Below, in pieces: positions 8,201-14,514 of a DNA stretch of 16,094 nucleotides; the stretch's first letter is position 1, and each line of letters begins with the position of its first letter. The stretch is from JBQCHF01 sp051953655 (GTDB lineage: Bacteria > Actinomycetota > Actinomycetes > Motilibacterales > Motilibacteraceae), in the NCBI GenBank assembly GCA_051953655.1, contig JBQCIO010000178.1, positions 1 to 16,094 of the forward strand. Direction: 5' to 3'. The notes under the pieces were generated by a model, which saw only the letters and a program-made list of their open reading frames with translations, was not told where the DNA came from and ran no database searches. Both the position numbers and the translations under genes were made by a program.

Positions 8201-8967
8201 GCAAGCCGCTGGTGCACCTGGCCGAGGGCAGCGAGGAGAAGCGGATCACCTTCCCCGACACCCAGGCCCGGCCCGTGCCGGTCATCACCAGCCCGGAGTG
8301 GTCCGGCTCGGAGACCGGCGGCCGGCGCTACGCCGCCTTCACCACCAACGTCGAAGAGCTCAAGCCCTGGCACACGCTCACCGGGCGGATGCACTTCTTC
8401 CTCGACCACGACTGGATGGCGGAGTACGGCGAGAACCTGCCCATCTACCGGCCCCCGCTCGACCTGCACCGCCTCTTCGGCGAGCCAGAGGTCGGCGCCG
8501 ACGGCTCCAAGCAGGTCGTGGTCCGCTACCTCACCCCGCACTCGAAGTGGTCCATCCACTCCGAGTACCAGGACAACCTGTTCATGCTGAGCCTCAGCCG
8601 CGGCGGTCCCACGGTGTGGATGAACCAGCACGACGCGGCCGCCATCGGCGTCAGCGACAACGACTGGGTGGAGGCGGTGAACCGCAACGGCGTGATGGTG
8701 CTGCGGGCCATCGTCACCCACCGGATGCCGCAGGGGACCGTGTACGTCTACCACGCCCAGGAACGGGTGGTGGACGTGCCGAAGTCCGAGACCACGGGGC
8801 GGCGCGGAGGCATCCACAACTCCCTCACCCGCATCCACGTCAAGCCCACGCACCTCATCGGCGGCTACGCGCAGCTGTCCTTCGGGTTCAACTACCTCGG
8901 CCCCACCGGCAACCAGCGGGACGAGATCACGACCATCCGCCGCCGGAGCCAGGAGGTGCAGTACTGA
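5209..8967 (+). CDS. narG: Respiratory nitrate reductase, catalytic alpha subunit
   Basis: This 1252-residue molybdopterin enzyme reduces nitrate to nitrite on the cytoplasmic face of the membrane. The FS0 [4Fe-4S] ligands are H78, C82 and C86 (HGVNCTGSCSW) and C121 (PRGCPRGAAF), which match E. coli H49/C53/C57/C92 at a constant offset of 29. The molybdenum ligand is D247 in FYDWYADLP (E. coli D222). Other family marks are STHGVNC, WADIQNDP, LVWGSNVPVTRTPDAHW, GRNGGGWAHYVGQEK and, near the end, RIHVKPTHLIGGYAQLSFGFNYLGP. There is no twin-Arg signal, as expected for this cytoplasmic subunit. The GTG at 5209 has aggggagg 5 bases upstream. The longer GTG at 5128 would add a non-conserved stretch with no ribosome site. 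Its stop overlaps the narH ATG by one base (TGATG). Confidence 0.97.
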   Translation: MRVQTGASTDPTSERLRADGRVPGPDGPAADALLAAGRFFRRDESSPDGRAVFKQGGRAGDVFYRDRWSHDKVVRSTHGVNCTGSCSWKVYVKDGIITWESQQTDYPSVGSDTPEYEPRGCPRGAAFSWYTYSPTRVRFPYARGVLVEMYREAKHRLGDPVLAWADIQNDPERRRRYQRARGKGGHVRVSWDEAVEIIAAAHVHTINAYGPDRIAGFSPIPAMSMVSHAVGSRFIELTGGCMTSFYDWYADLPVASPQVFGDQTDVPESGDWWNASYLLVWGSNVPVTRTPDAHWMAEARYRGQKVVVVSPDYADAVKFADEWVPAQPGTDAALAMAMGHVILRECYVKRRVPFFVDYAQRYTDLPFLVTLDEHDTEDGKARYVPGKMLRESDLGSEREGAEWRPTVMDGRTGQPVAPNGTLGDRWTGEGEGRWNLDLGDVVPQLTVAGEGSEAVEVLLPRFDLPEDLPASERVLRRGVPVRRVGGRLVTTVLDLMLAQYGAARPGLPGQWPAAYDDASEPYTPAWQEQITSVPAAQVVRIARELADNAQRSGGRNMIIMGGGICQWFHADATYRAVLAVLMLTGSMGRNGGGWAHYVGQEKCRPVTGWATMAMATDWQRPPRQMIGTAYWYVHTDQWRYDGYRADALASPLARGQFAGKHTMDTITQSTRLGWMPSYPQFDRNPLELADEAEAAGQDIGSYVTQELAEGRLRFAVEDPDAPENWPRVLTLWRANLLGSSSKGNEYFLKHLLGTHSSVRAEQTPPDLRPQDVAWRQEAPEGKLDLLLSLDFRMTSSTLLSDVVLPAATWYEKHDLNTTDMHPFIHAFNAAIDPPWETRSDFDAFQAIARRFSELAATHLGVRRDVVATPLQHDSPGETGQPGGVVRDWRDGQVPPVPGRTMPAFAVVERDYPGLADRMASLGPLVDRLGVTTKGVTYHVQEEVADLGSRNGVMLGGSGDGRPALDTDVKMAEAILALSGTTNGRLAVQGYRTSQTRIGKPLVHLAEGSEEKRITFPDTQARPVPVITSPEWSGSETGGRRYAAFTTNVEELKPWHTLTGRMHFFLDHDWMAEYGENLPIYRPPLDLHRLFGEPEVGADGSKQVVVRYLTPHSKWSIHSEYQDNLFMLSLSRGGPTVWMNQHDAAAIGVSDNDWVEAVNRNGVMVLRAIVTHRMPQGTVYVYHAQERVVDVPKSETTGRRGGIHNSLTRIHVKPTHLIGGYAQLSFGFNYLGPTGNQRDEITTIRRRSQEVQY

Positions 8968-10709
8968 TGCGGGTCATGGCTCAGCTCGGCATGGTGATGA
9001 ACCTCGACAAGTGCATCGGGTGCCACACCTGCTCGGTCACCTGCAAGCAGGCGTGGACCAACCGCAGCGGCGTCGAGTACGTCTGGTTCAACAACGTCGA
9101 GACTCGCCCAGGGCAGGGCTATCCGCGCCGCTACCAGGACCAGGACCAGTGGAAGGGCGGCTGGACGCTCAACCGGCGCGGCCGGCTGCAGCTGCGCGCC
9201 GGTGGTCGGTTCAAGAAGCTGCTCAACATCTTCAGCAACCCGCTGCTGCCCAACATCAAGGACTACTACGAGCCCTGGACCTACGACTACGAGAACCTCA
9301 CCACCGCGCCGCTCAGCGACGACTTCCCGGTGGCGCAGCCGAAATCGCTGCTCACCGGCGAGCCGATGAAGATTGAGTGGAGCGCCAACTGGGACGACGA
9401 CCTCGGCGGCACCAGCGAGCTGGGCCACCTCGACCCGATCGTGGAGCGGGTGCGCAAGGACGCCGAGGACAAGGTCCGCTTCGAGTTCGAGCAGACCTTC
9501 ATGTTCTACCTGCCGCGGATCTGCGAGCACTGCCTCAACCCGTCGTGCGTCGCGTCCTGCCCGAGCGGTGCGATGTACAAGCGGTCCGAGGACGGCATCG
9601 TCCTGGTGGACCAGGACAAGTGCCGGGGCTGGCGCATGTGCGTCACCGGCTGCCCCTACAAGAAGGTCTACTTCAACCACCGCACCGGCAAGGCCGAGAA
9701 GTGCACCCTGTGCTACCCGCGCATGGAGGTGGGCCTCCCGACGGTCTGCAGCGAGACCTGCGTGGGCCGGCTGCGCTACCTCGGCGTCTTCCTCTACGAC
9801 GCCGACAAGGTGACCGCGGCCGCGTCCGTCCCGGACGAGAAGGACCTCTACGAGGCGCAGCTGGACCTGCTGCTCGACCCGCACGACCCGGAGGTGCAGG
9901 CCGCGGCCCGGGCGGCCGACATCCCGGAGGACTGGCTGGAGGCCGCCCGCCGCTCGCCGGTCTACGCCCTGGCCAAGCAGTACCGGGTGGCGCTGCCGCT
10001 GCACCCGGAGTTCCGCACCATGCCGATGGTCTGGTACGTCCCGCCGCTGTCCCCGGTGGTGGAGGCGCTGCGCGACACCGGCCACGACGGCGAGGACCTC
10101 GGCAACCTGTTCGGCGCGATCGAGAGCCTGCGCATCCCGATCGAGTACCTCGCCGAGCTGTTCACCGCCGGCGACACCGCGCCCGTCGACGCCTCGCTGC
10201 GCAAGCTGTCCGCCATGCGCTCCTACATGCGGTCGGTGAACCTCGGGGAGACGCCCGACGACTCCATCGCCGACGCCGTCGGCATGAGCGTCGCCGACCT
10301 CACCGCGATGTACCGCCTGCTCGCAGTCGCCAAGTACGACGAGCGCTACGTCATCCCCACGGCGCACCAGGGCCAGGGGCCGGCGCTGGAGGAGGCCCTC
10401 ACCGGCTGCAGCCTCGACTACGAGGAGGGCCCGGGGATGTACGGCTCCGGCCCGTTCGGCGAGGCGTCCGGGCGCCCGGTCCCGGTCTCGGTGGAGACCT
10501 TCCACGCGCTCAAGCAGCGCCAGCAGGGCGAGGGCATCGCGGACCCGGAGGCGCCGCGCGCACGGGTCAACCTGCTGAACTGGGACGGCAAGGGCACGCC
10601 CGAGGGAATGTTCCCTCCCCGCCACGTCATGGAGACCGACGGGCCGGTCGACGCCCGCGGCGACCGGACGACCGGCGGCGTGGGGCCGGAGGAGGTGGGG
10701 CGGCGATGA
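8967..10709 (+). CDS. narH: Respiratory nitrate reductase, iron-sulfur beta subunit
   Basis: This 580-residue electron-transfer subunit passes electrons from the cytochrome b of NarI to NarG through four FeS clusters. All ligands are present: C16, C19, C22 and C26 (CIGCHTCSVTC); C186, C189, C194 and C198 (CEHCLNPSCVASC); C219, then W222 where a Cys would normally be, C225 and C229 (CRGWRMCVTGC); and C246, C249, C261 and C265. The Trp at 222 is the known hallmark that makes one centre a [3Fe-4S] cluster, and it matches E. coli W220. The protein is longer than E. coli NarH (512) because of a C-terminal extension ending in Gly/Pro/Asp-rich sequence. The ATG at 8967 has aggaggt about 9 bases upstream, inside narG. 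An ATG three codons later (8976) is a less favoured alternative. It overlaps narJ by 4 bases. Confidence 0.97.
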   Translation: MRVMAQLGMVMNLDKCIGCHTCSVTCKQAWTNRSGVEYVWFNNVETRPGQGYPRRYQDQDQWKGGWTLNRRGRLQLRAGGRFKKLLNIFSNPLLPNIKDYYEPWTYDYENLTTAPLSDDFPVAQPKSLLTGEPMKIEWSANWDDDLGGTSELGHLDPIVERVRKDAEDKVRFEFEQTFMFYLPRICEHCLNPSCVASCPSGAMYKRSEDGIVLVDQDKCRGWRMCVTGCPYKKVYFNHRTGKAEKCTLCYPRMEVGLPTVCSETCVGRLRYLGVFLYDADKVTAAASVPDEKDLYEAQLDLLLDPHDPEVQAAARAADIPEDWLEAARRSPVYALAKQYRVALPLHPEFRTMPMVWYVPPLSPVVEALRDTGHDGEDLGNLFGAIESLRIPIEYLAELFTAGDTAPVDASLRKLSAMRSYMRSVNLGETPDDSIADAVGMSVADLTAMYRLLAVAKYDERYVIPTAHQGQGPALEEALTGCSLDYEEGPGMYGSGPFGEASGRPVPVSVETFHALKQRQQGEGIADPEAPRARVNLLNWDGKGTPEGMFPPRHVMETDGPVDARGDRTTGGVGPEEVGRR

Positions 10710-11392
10710 GCACCTCCGCCCGCGACGGAGCCGTGCTGTGCCAGGCCGCCTCGGTCCTGCTGCAGTACCCCGACGAGTACGTGCGCGAGCGCTTCCCCGT
10801 CGTGCTGGCCGCGCTCGGCGAGCTGGGGCCGTCGGAGCCCCGGGACGCGCTGCTCGCGGTGGTCCGCGAGCTGACGGCCCGCCCGGAGCTGGAGCTGGCC
10901 GAGCACTACGTGCAGGTCTTCGACCGGCGCCGGCGCTGCAGCCCCTACCTCACCTGGTGGAGCGACGGCGAGACACGGCGCCGCGGCGGCTCGCTGGCCG
11001 CGCTCAAGGAGCGCTACCGGATGGCCGGCCTCGAACTCGGCGACGGCGAGCTGCCGGACTACCTGCCGGTGATCCTGGAGTACGCCGCGCTCGACCTCGC
11101 CGACGGCCTCGCGGTGCTGCAGGAGCACCGGGCCGGGCTGGAGCTGCTGCGCCTGGCGCTGCGGGACGCCCGCACCCCCTACGCCGGGGTGCTCACCGCG
11201 GTGTGCGCGCTGCTGCCCGGCGCCTCGCCGCAGGACCGCGCCGCCGCGCAGGCACTGGCCCGCGGCGGACCGCCGGAGGAGTCGGTGGGGCTGGAGCCGT
11301 TCGGCGCGCACACCGGCCACGACGACGGGCTGGGGCCGGTGCCGCCGCACCGCCGGGAGCTGGGTCTGGAGCCGACAGGGGGACGGCGATGA
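10706..11392 (+). CDS. narJ: Nitrate reductase maturation chaperone (delta)
   Basis: This 228-residue TorD/NarJ-type helical chaperone binds apo-NarG, helps insert the molybdenum cofactor and FeS cluster, and is not part of the final enzyme. Supporting features are the N-terminal helix AVLCQAASVLLQYPDE, the conserved stretch ELAEHYVQVFDRRRRCSPYLTWW (about residues 67-90), and LPDYLPVILEYAAL (about 115-128). A Gly/Pro-rich polar C-terminus follows. It starts in an ATGA overlap with narH, with ggaggtgggg just upstream, and ends in another ATGA overlap with narI. This supports translational coupling and fixed stoichiometry. Confidence 0.94.
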   Translation: MSTSARDGAVLCQAASVLLQYPDEYVRERFPVVLAALGELGPSEPRDALLAVVRELTARPELELAEHYVQVFDRRRRCSPYLTWWSDGETRRRGGSLAALKERYRMAGLELGDGELPDYLPVILEYAALDLADGLAVLQEHRAGLELLRLALRDARTPYAGVLTAVCALLPGASPQDRAAAQALARGGPPEESVGLEPFGAHTGHDDGLGPVPPHRRELGLEPTGGRR

Positions 11393-12129
11393 ACGCGCTG
11401 GACGTGCTGCTGTGGGGGATCCTCCCCTACGTCACCATCGTGCTGCTCGTGGGCGGCACCGTCTGGCGCTGGCGCTACGACCAGTTCGGCTGGACCACCC
11501 GGTCCTCCCAGCTCTACGAGTCGCGGCTGCTGCGGATCGGCAGCCCGCTGTTCCACTTCGGGATTCTGGTGGTGGTGGTCGGCCACGTCATCGGCCTGGT
11601 CATCCCCAAGTCCTGGACCGACGGGGCGGGCCTGTCCCAGGAGGCCTACCACATCCAGGCGCTGCTCCTGGGCGCGCTGGCCGGCTTCTGCACCCTGGTC
11701 GGCGTCGCGATCCTCATCTACCGCCGGCGCACCACCGGCCCGGTCTTCATCGCCACCACGAAGAACGACAAGACGATGTACGTCGTGCTGGTGGCCGCGA
11801 TCGTCGTCGGGCTGGCCACGACGCTGCTCGGCGCCGGCGCCGCCGGCGAGGCGCACAACTACCGGCTCACCGTCTCGCCGTGGTTCCGCTCGATCTTCTA
11901 CCTGCAGCCCGAGGTCGAGCGGATGGCCGACTCCGGCTTCGCGTTCCAGCTGCACACCCTCATCGGGATGCTGCTGTTCGCGGTCTGGCCGTTCACCCGG
12001 CTGGTGCACGCCTTCACCGCGCCGGTCGGCTACCTGTTCCGGCCCTACGTCGTCTACCGCTCCCGCGACGTCGCCGGACGCGGCACGGCGGGGGAGCCGC
12101 GGCGCGGCTGGGAGCGGGTCGGCTCCTGA
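11389..12129 (+). CDS. narI: Respiratory nitrate reductase, cytochrome b gamma subunit
   Basis: This 246-residue membrane anchor oxidises quinol (probably menaquinol in an actinobacterium) and passes electrons to NarH. It shows five hydrophobic helices, at about residues 5-24, 52-72, 88-110, 129-150 and 186-209. The four histidines expected to ligate the two b haems are H56 and H66 (HFGILVVVVGH) and H189 and H207 (LHTLIGMLLF ... HAF). They match E. coli H56, H66, H187 and H205. The start overlaps the narJ stop (ATGA), with an aggggg-type ribosome site inside narJ. It is the last gene of the nar operon and converges on a small minus-strand gene 25 bases away. Confidence 0.96.
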   Translation: MNALDVLLWGILPYVTIVLLVGGTVWRWRYDQFGWTTRSSQLYESRLLRIGSPLFHFGILVVVVGHVIGLVIPKSWTDGAGLSQEAYHIQALLLGALAGFCTLVGVAILIYRRRTTGPVFIATTKNDKTMYVVLVAAIVVGLATTLLGAGAAGEAHNYRLTVSPWFRSIFYLQPEVERMADSGFAFQLHTLIGMLLFAVWPFTRLVHAFTAPVGYLFRPYVVYRSRDVAGRGTAGEPRRGWERVGS

Positions 12130-12154
12130 CGGCGGACGACGGGAGGGTCGAGCC

Positions 12155-12367
12155 TCAGGCGGTCTGCCCGCAGCGCGGGCAGCGCGGGCGCAGGCCGGCG
12201 AAGTAGGACGGCAGCACCGCCCCGCACCCGTGCCGCACCGCGGAGTCGTCGGCCACGACGACGACGGTCCGGGCCAGCAGCGGCGCGGACGTCGGCGCCG
12301 ACATCACCGTCATCGCATCGAGGTCGACGACGGTGCGGACGCCGTCGGCGGGGGCACTGACGCTCAT
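12155..12367 (-). CDS. Small protein with a putative HxC...CxxC zinc site
   Basis: This is a 70-residue protein of unknown function. Residues 1-40 contain a hydrophobic strand (LLARTVVVVAD) without other marks. The C-terminus has H46 and C48, then C63 and C66 in RPRCPRCG, a plausible small zinc knuckle. Codon use is that of a real gene, with third positions almost all G or C. The ATG at 12365-12367 has no good ribosome site of its own but overlaps the stop of an 18-codon ORF (ATGA), so it may be translated by coupling. A GTG-started version from 12502 (115 residues) would add a His/Arg/Pro-rich stretch that looks non-coding. It converges on narI. Confidence 0.6.
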   Translation of the reverse strand: MSVSAPADGVRTVVDLDAMTVMSAPTSAPLLARTVVVVADDSAVRHGCGAVLPSYFAGLRPRCPRCGQTA

Positions 12368-12420
12368 CGGGTCGCGCTCGCGGCAATGGTCGTGACAGTG
12401 GTGCTCACGGCGGTGCTCAT
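12364..12420 (-). CDS. Possible 18-residue leader peptide coupled to the small CxxC protein
   Basis: A short frame from an ATG at 12418-12420 encodes MSTAVSTTVTTIAASATR, rich in Thr, Ser and Ala. It ends in an ATGA overlap with the next gene. It has a reasonable ribosome site (aggga, about 9 bases upstream), which the following gene lacks. It may exist only to load ribosomes, or the peptide may be real. Too short for any functional call. Confidence 0.35.
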   Translation of the reverse strand: MSTAVSTTVTTIAASATR

Positions 12421-12678
12421 GTGGTGGTCCCTGTGGTGCGGGCGCGGCTGGGCCTTCACCTGATCGGCGCAGTGCCGCCCCCACTTGAGCCGTCGGCCGC
12501 ACCGATCACGTGCCCCTGCTCCTCACCGCCGGCCGAACCCTCGTGATCATGCAATCGGCGTGATCATGCAATCCCTGCGATCATCCGGACGGGCGCCGCC
12601 GGTGCACCGGCCGGCACGACCTCCGTGAGTGCCTGATCACCGGAATTGCCTGATCACGAACGGGTGGAGGGTGGCGTG
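12421..12678. promoter_or_regulatory. Divergent intergenic region before agmatine deiminase
   Basis: This 258-base gap lies between the minus-strand small-protein unit and the agmatine deiminase gene. It must hold both promoters, although no clear -35/-10 pair is seen. It contains the 17-base repeat element (12543-12657) and, at 12503-12512, the decamer cgatcacgtg, which recurs at 16015-16024. The right end of the repeat element lies about 9 bases before the deiminase ribosome site, so it could also affect that gene's expression. Confidence 0.5.
12543..12657. repeat. Inverted array of 17-base units (GTGATCAnGCA)
   Basis: The left half has units at 12543-12559 (GTGATCATGCAATCGGC), 12560-12576 (the same first 14 bases) and a degraded third starting GCGATCAT at 12577. 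The right half has the same motif inverted with the same 17-base spacing. Read on the minus strand these are GTGATCAGGCAATTCCG (12657-12641) and GTGATCAGGCACTCACG (12640-12624), then a weak third. A 13-base centre separates the halves, next to a ccggtgcaccgg palindrome (12599-12610). It looks like an intergenic palindromic repeat (REP/BIME-like) or a multi-site operator. Confidence 0.75.
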
Positions 12679-13782
12679 ATGAGTGAGACGGGGCCGGGAC
12701 GGCGCAGCCCGTGGATGCCGCCGGAGTGGGCGCCGCACGAGCGGACCTGGATGGCGTTCCCCACCGCCAACGACACCTTCGGACCGGGTCCGAGTGCAGG
12801 TTCGGGCAGCGACGACGGCGAGCCTTCGGCGGAGGCCGAGCGGCTGCACCTGGCGCGCACGGCGTGGGCGGAGGTGGCCCGCACGGTGGCGCGGTACGAG
12901 CCGGTCACGCTGGTGGCCTCGGTGGGCGAGGGCGACGACGCCCGCCACTACCTCGGGCAGGCCGTCGGCAGCGGTCACGCGGTCGAGGTCGTCGAGCGCC
13001 CGCTGGACGACGCCTGGATGCGCGACATCGGCCCCACCTTCGTCGTGCAGGACGGCGGGCTGGCCGCCGTCGACTGGACCTTCAACGGCTGGGGCGGCCA
13101 GGAGTGGGCGGCCTGGGAGCGCGACCAGCACGTGGCCCGGGAGGTGGCCGGGCTCGCCGGCGTGCCGGTGCGCTCCTCGGCGCTGGTGAACGAGGGCGGC
13201 GGACTGCACGTCGACGGCGAGGGCACCGTGCTGCTCACCGAGACCGTGCAGCTCGATCCCGGACGCAACCCGGGCTGGACGCGGGAGCAGGTCGAGGCCG
13301 AGGTGCACGCGCAGCTCGGCACCTCGAAGGCCGTCTGGCTGCCCCGCGGGCTCACCCGCGACTACGGCCGCTTCGGCACCCGCGGGCACGTCGACATCGT
13401 GGCAGCGTTCCTCGGCCCCGGCGTCGTGACCGTGCACACCCAGCCCGACCCCGTCCATCCCGACTACGAGGTGTCCCGCGAGGTGGCCGCGCTGCTGTCC
13501 CACGCCACCGACGCCCGCGGCCGGACCCTCGAGGTCGTCGAGCTGCTGGCCCCCACCGTGCTGGAGGAGGGCGGTGAGCCGACGGACTGGTCCTACGTGA
13601 ACCACTACGTCGCCAACGGCGTCGTCGTGCTGTGCTCGTTCGACGACCCCGCCGACGCCGACGCGCGGGACGTGCTGGCCCAGGCCTACCCGGACCGGCG
13701 GATCGAGCTCGTCGATGCCCGGCAGATCTTCGCCAACGGCGGCGGGATCCACTGCATCACCCAGCAGCAGCCGAAGGCCTGA
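12679..13782 (+). CDS. aguA: Agmatine deiminase
   Basis: This 367-residue guanidine-modifying enzyme of the peptidyl-arginine-deiminase-like fold hydrolyses agmatine to N-carbamoylputrescine and ammonia, in the arginine-to-putrescine route. Marks include MPPEWAPHERTWMAFP near the N-terminus, DDAWMRDIGPTF (D110, D111, R115, D116), NEGGGLHVDGEGTVLLTE with E172, RGHVDIVAAF with H237, and GGGIHC with C359 as the predicted nucleophile. Length is normal, with a small Gly/Ser/Glu-rich insertion at about residues 36-52. The ATG at 12679 has ggaggg 7 bases upstream. A GTG one codon earlier is possible. No N-carbamoylputrescine amidase or agmatine transporter is adjacent, so the rest of the pathway must be elsewhere. 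Confidence 0.92.
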   Translation: MSETGPGRRSPWMPPEWAPHERTWMAFPTANDTFGPGPSAGSGSDDGEPSAEAERLHLARTAWAEVARTVARYEPVTLVASVGEGDDARHYLGQAVGSGHAVEVVERPLDDAWMRDIGPTFVVQDGGLAAVDWTFNGWGGQEWAAWERDQHVAREVAGLAGVPVRSSALVNEGGGLHVDGEGTVLLTETVQLDPGRNPGWTREQVEAEVHAQLGTSKAVWLPRGLTRDYGRFGTRGHVDIVAAFLGPGVVTVHTQPDPVHPDYEVSREVAALLSHATDARGRTLEVVELLAPTVLEEGGEPTDWSYVNHYVANGVVVLCSFDDPADADARDVLAQAYPDRRIELVDARQIFANGGGIHCITQQQPKA

Positions 13783-13869
13783 GCCTCGGGCGGGCGATCG
13801 CCGTCGTCGTTCCGGTGTGAGCCGCCGGCGGGCGGGCACCGGGTGGGACACCCGAAGGACAGGACGACG

Positions 13870-14514
13870 ATGTCTCTCCCCAGCGAGCCCCACCAGCCGC
13901 TCGACCGCGAGCCGCACGCCGGGACGCCAGCTTCCCGCACTACGCCTCGATCCGCCGGCACCCGCGGCTGGCACCGCGCGGTGACCTCGCCCGCGGTGCC
14001 GGCGCTGGCCGCGACCGCCGTCGTCGGGCTCGCCGCCGGGGCGCTCTGGGGGCACGCGAGCCTCGCCGCGCAGGCGGGCACGCTGCCCGCGCCGCAGCCG
14101 ACGGTCACGCTCGTGCGCACCGTGCCGGTGCCCGCGCCCACGGCCCGCAGCACGGTCGCGGACGCCGTCGCCCGCACCACCTCCGCCGGCGCCGCCTCCC
14201 CGCGCGTCGCCCCCGCCACCCGCGCCGTGGTGCGCCAGGTCCGCAGCGCGCCGCGCCGCACGACGGCCAGGCCAGCCCAGCACCACGGCGAGCACCGCAA
14301 GCAGGAGCACGGGAAGTCCGGCGAGAAGAAGTCCGGCGGCACGAAGCCCGACGGCCACCACGGCGCGAAGGGCGGCACCGAGGACCACCACCGGGCGCCG
14401 GCGAAGGACGGCCACGGCAACGGCCACGAGGACGCCGCGACACCGCGCGGGCACGGGCCGGGCAAGGGCGCGCGGGAACACCGGACGGCGGCGCAGCGCT
14501 CGCACGACACGTGA
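13870..14514 (+). CDS. Single-pass membrane protein with His/Lys-rich tail
   Basis: This 214-residue protein belongs to no family I recognise. A polar N-terminus (1-40) is followed by one hydrophobic segment at about 42-60 (AVPALAATAVVGLAAGALW), then a Pro/Thr/Ala-rich linker (70-135). The tail from 138 has about 13 His plus many Lys, Gly and Asp residues, with HH pairs at 138, 163 and 173. With positive residues before the helix, the tail is probably outside the cell, where it could bind metal ions or cell-wall polymers. The ATG at 13870 has only a weak ribosome site (aggac). A GTG at 13843 is an alternative. A 6-bp hairpin (cgggtg/cacccg) lies at 13840-13854. Its stop overlaps the next gene as GTGA. 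Confidence 0.65.
   Translation: MSLPSEPHQPLDREPHAGTPASRTTPRSAGTRGWHRAVTSPAVPALAATAVVGLAAGALWGHASLAAQAGTLPAPQPTVTLVRTVPVPAPTARSTVADAVARTTSAGAASPRVAPATRAVVRQVRSAPRRTTARPAQHHGEHRKQEHGKSGEKKSGGTKPDGHHGAKGGTEDHHRAPAKDGHGNGHEDAATPRGHGPGKGAREHRTAAQRSHDT

Noticed and set aside
6243..8966. The narH frame open upstream through most of narG, suggesting a fusion
   Set aside because: The upstream part is Arg/Ala/Pro-rich shadow sequence. The NarH homology starts exactly at the ATG at 8967, with a ribosome site before it.
9607..9672. A missing Cys in the third FeS motif of NarH (Trp instead), considered as a defect
   Set aside because: This Trp is the normal residue in NarH proteins and defines the [3Fe-4S] centre.
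12230..12463. A 77-residue plus-strand frame ending in a hydrophobic stretch (VVTVVLTAVLMWWSLW), possibly a tiny membrane protein
   Set aside because: Its first half is Arg/His/Asp-rich noise antisense to the small CxxC gene. No ribosome site precedes the ATG near the hydrophobic part, and the opposite strand has better codon use.
12543..12657. The repeats considered as a CRISPR array or plasmid-type iterons
   Set aside because: Units are only 17 bases with no spacers between them and occur in both orientations. No cas or replication gene is nearby.
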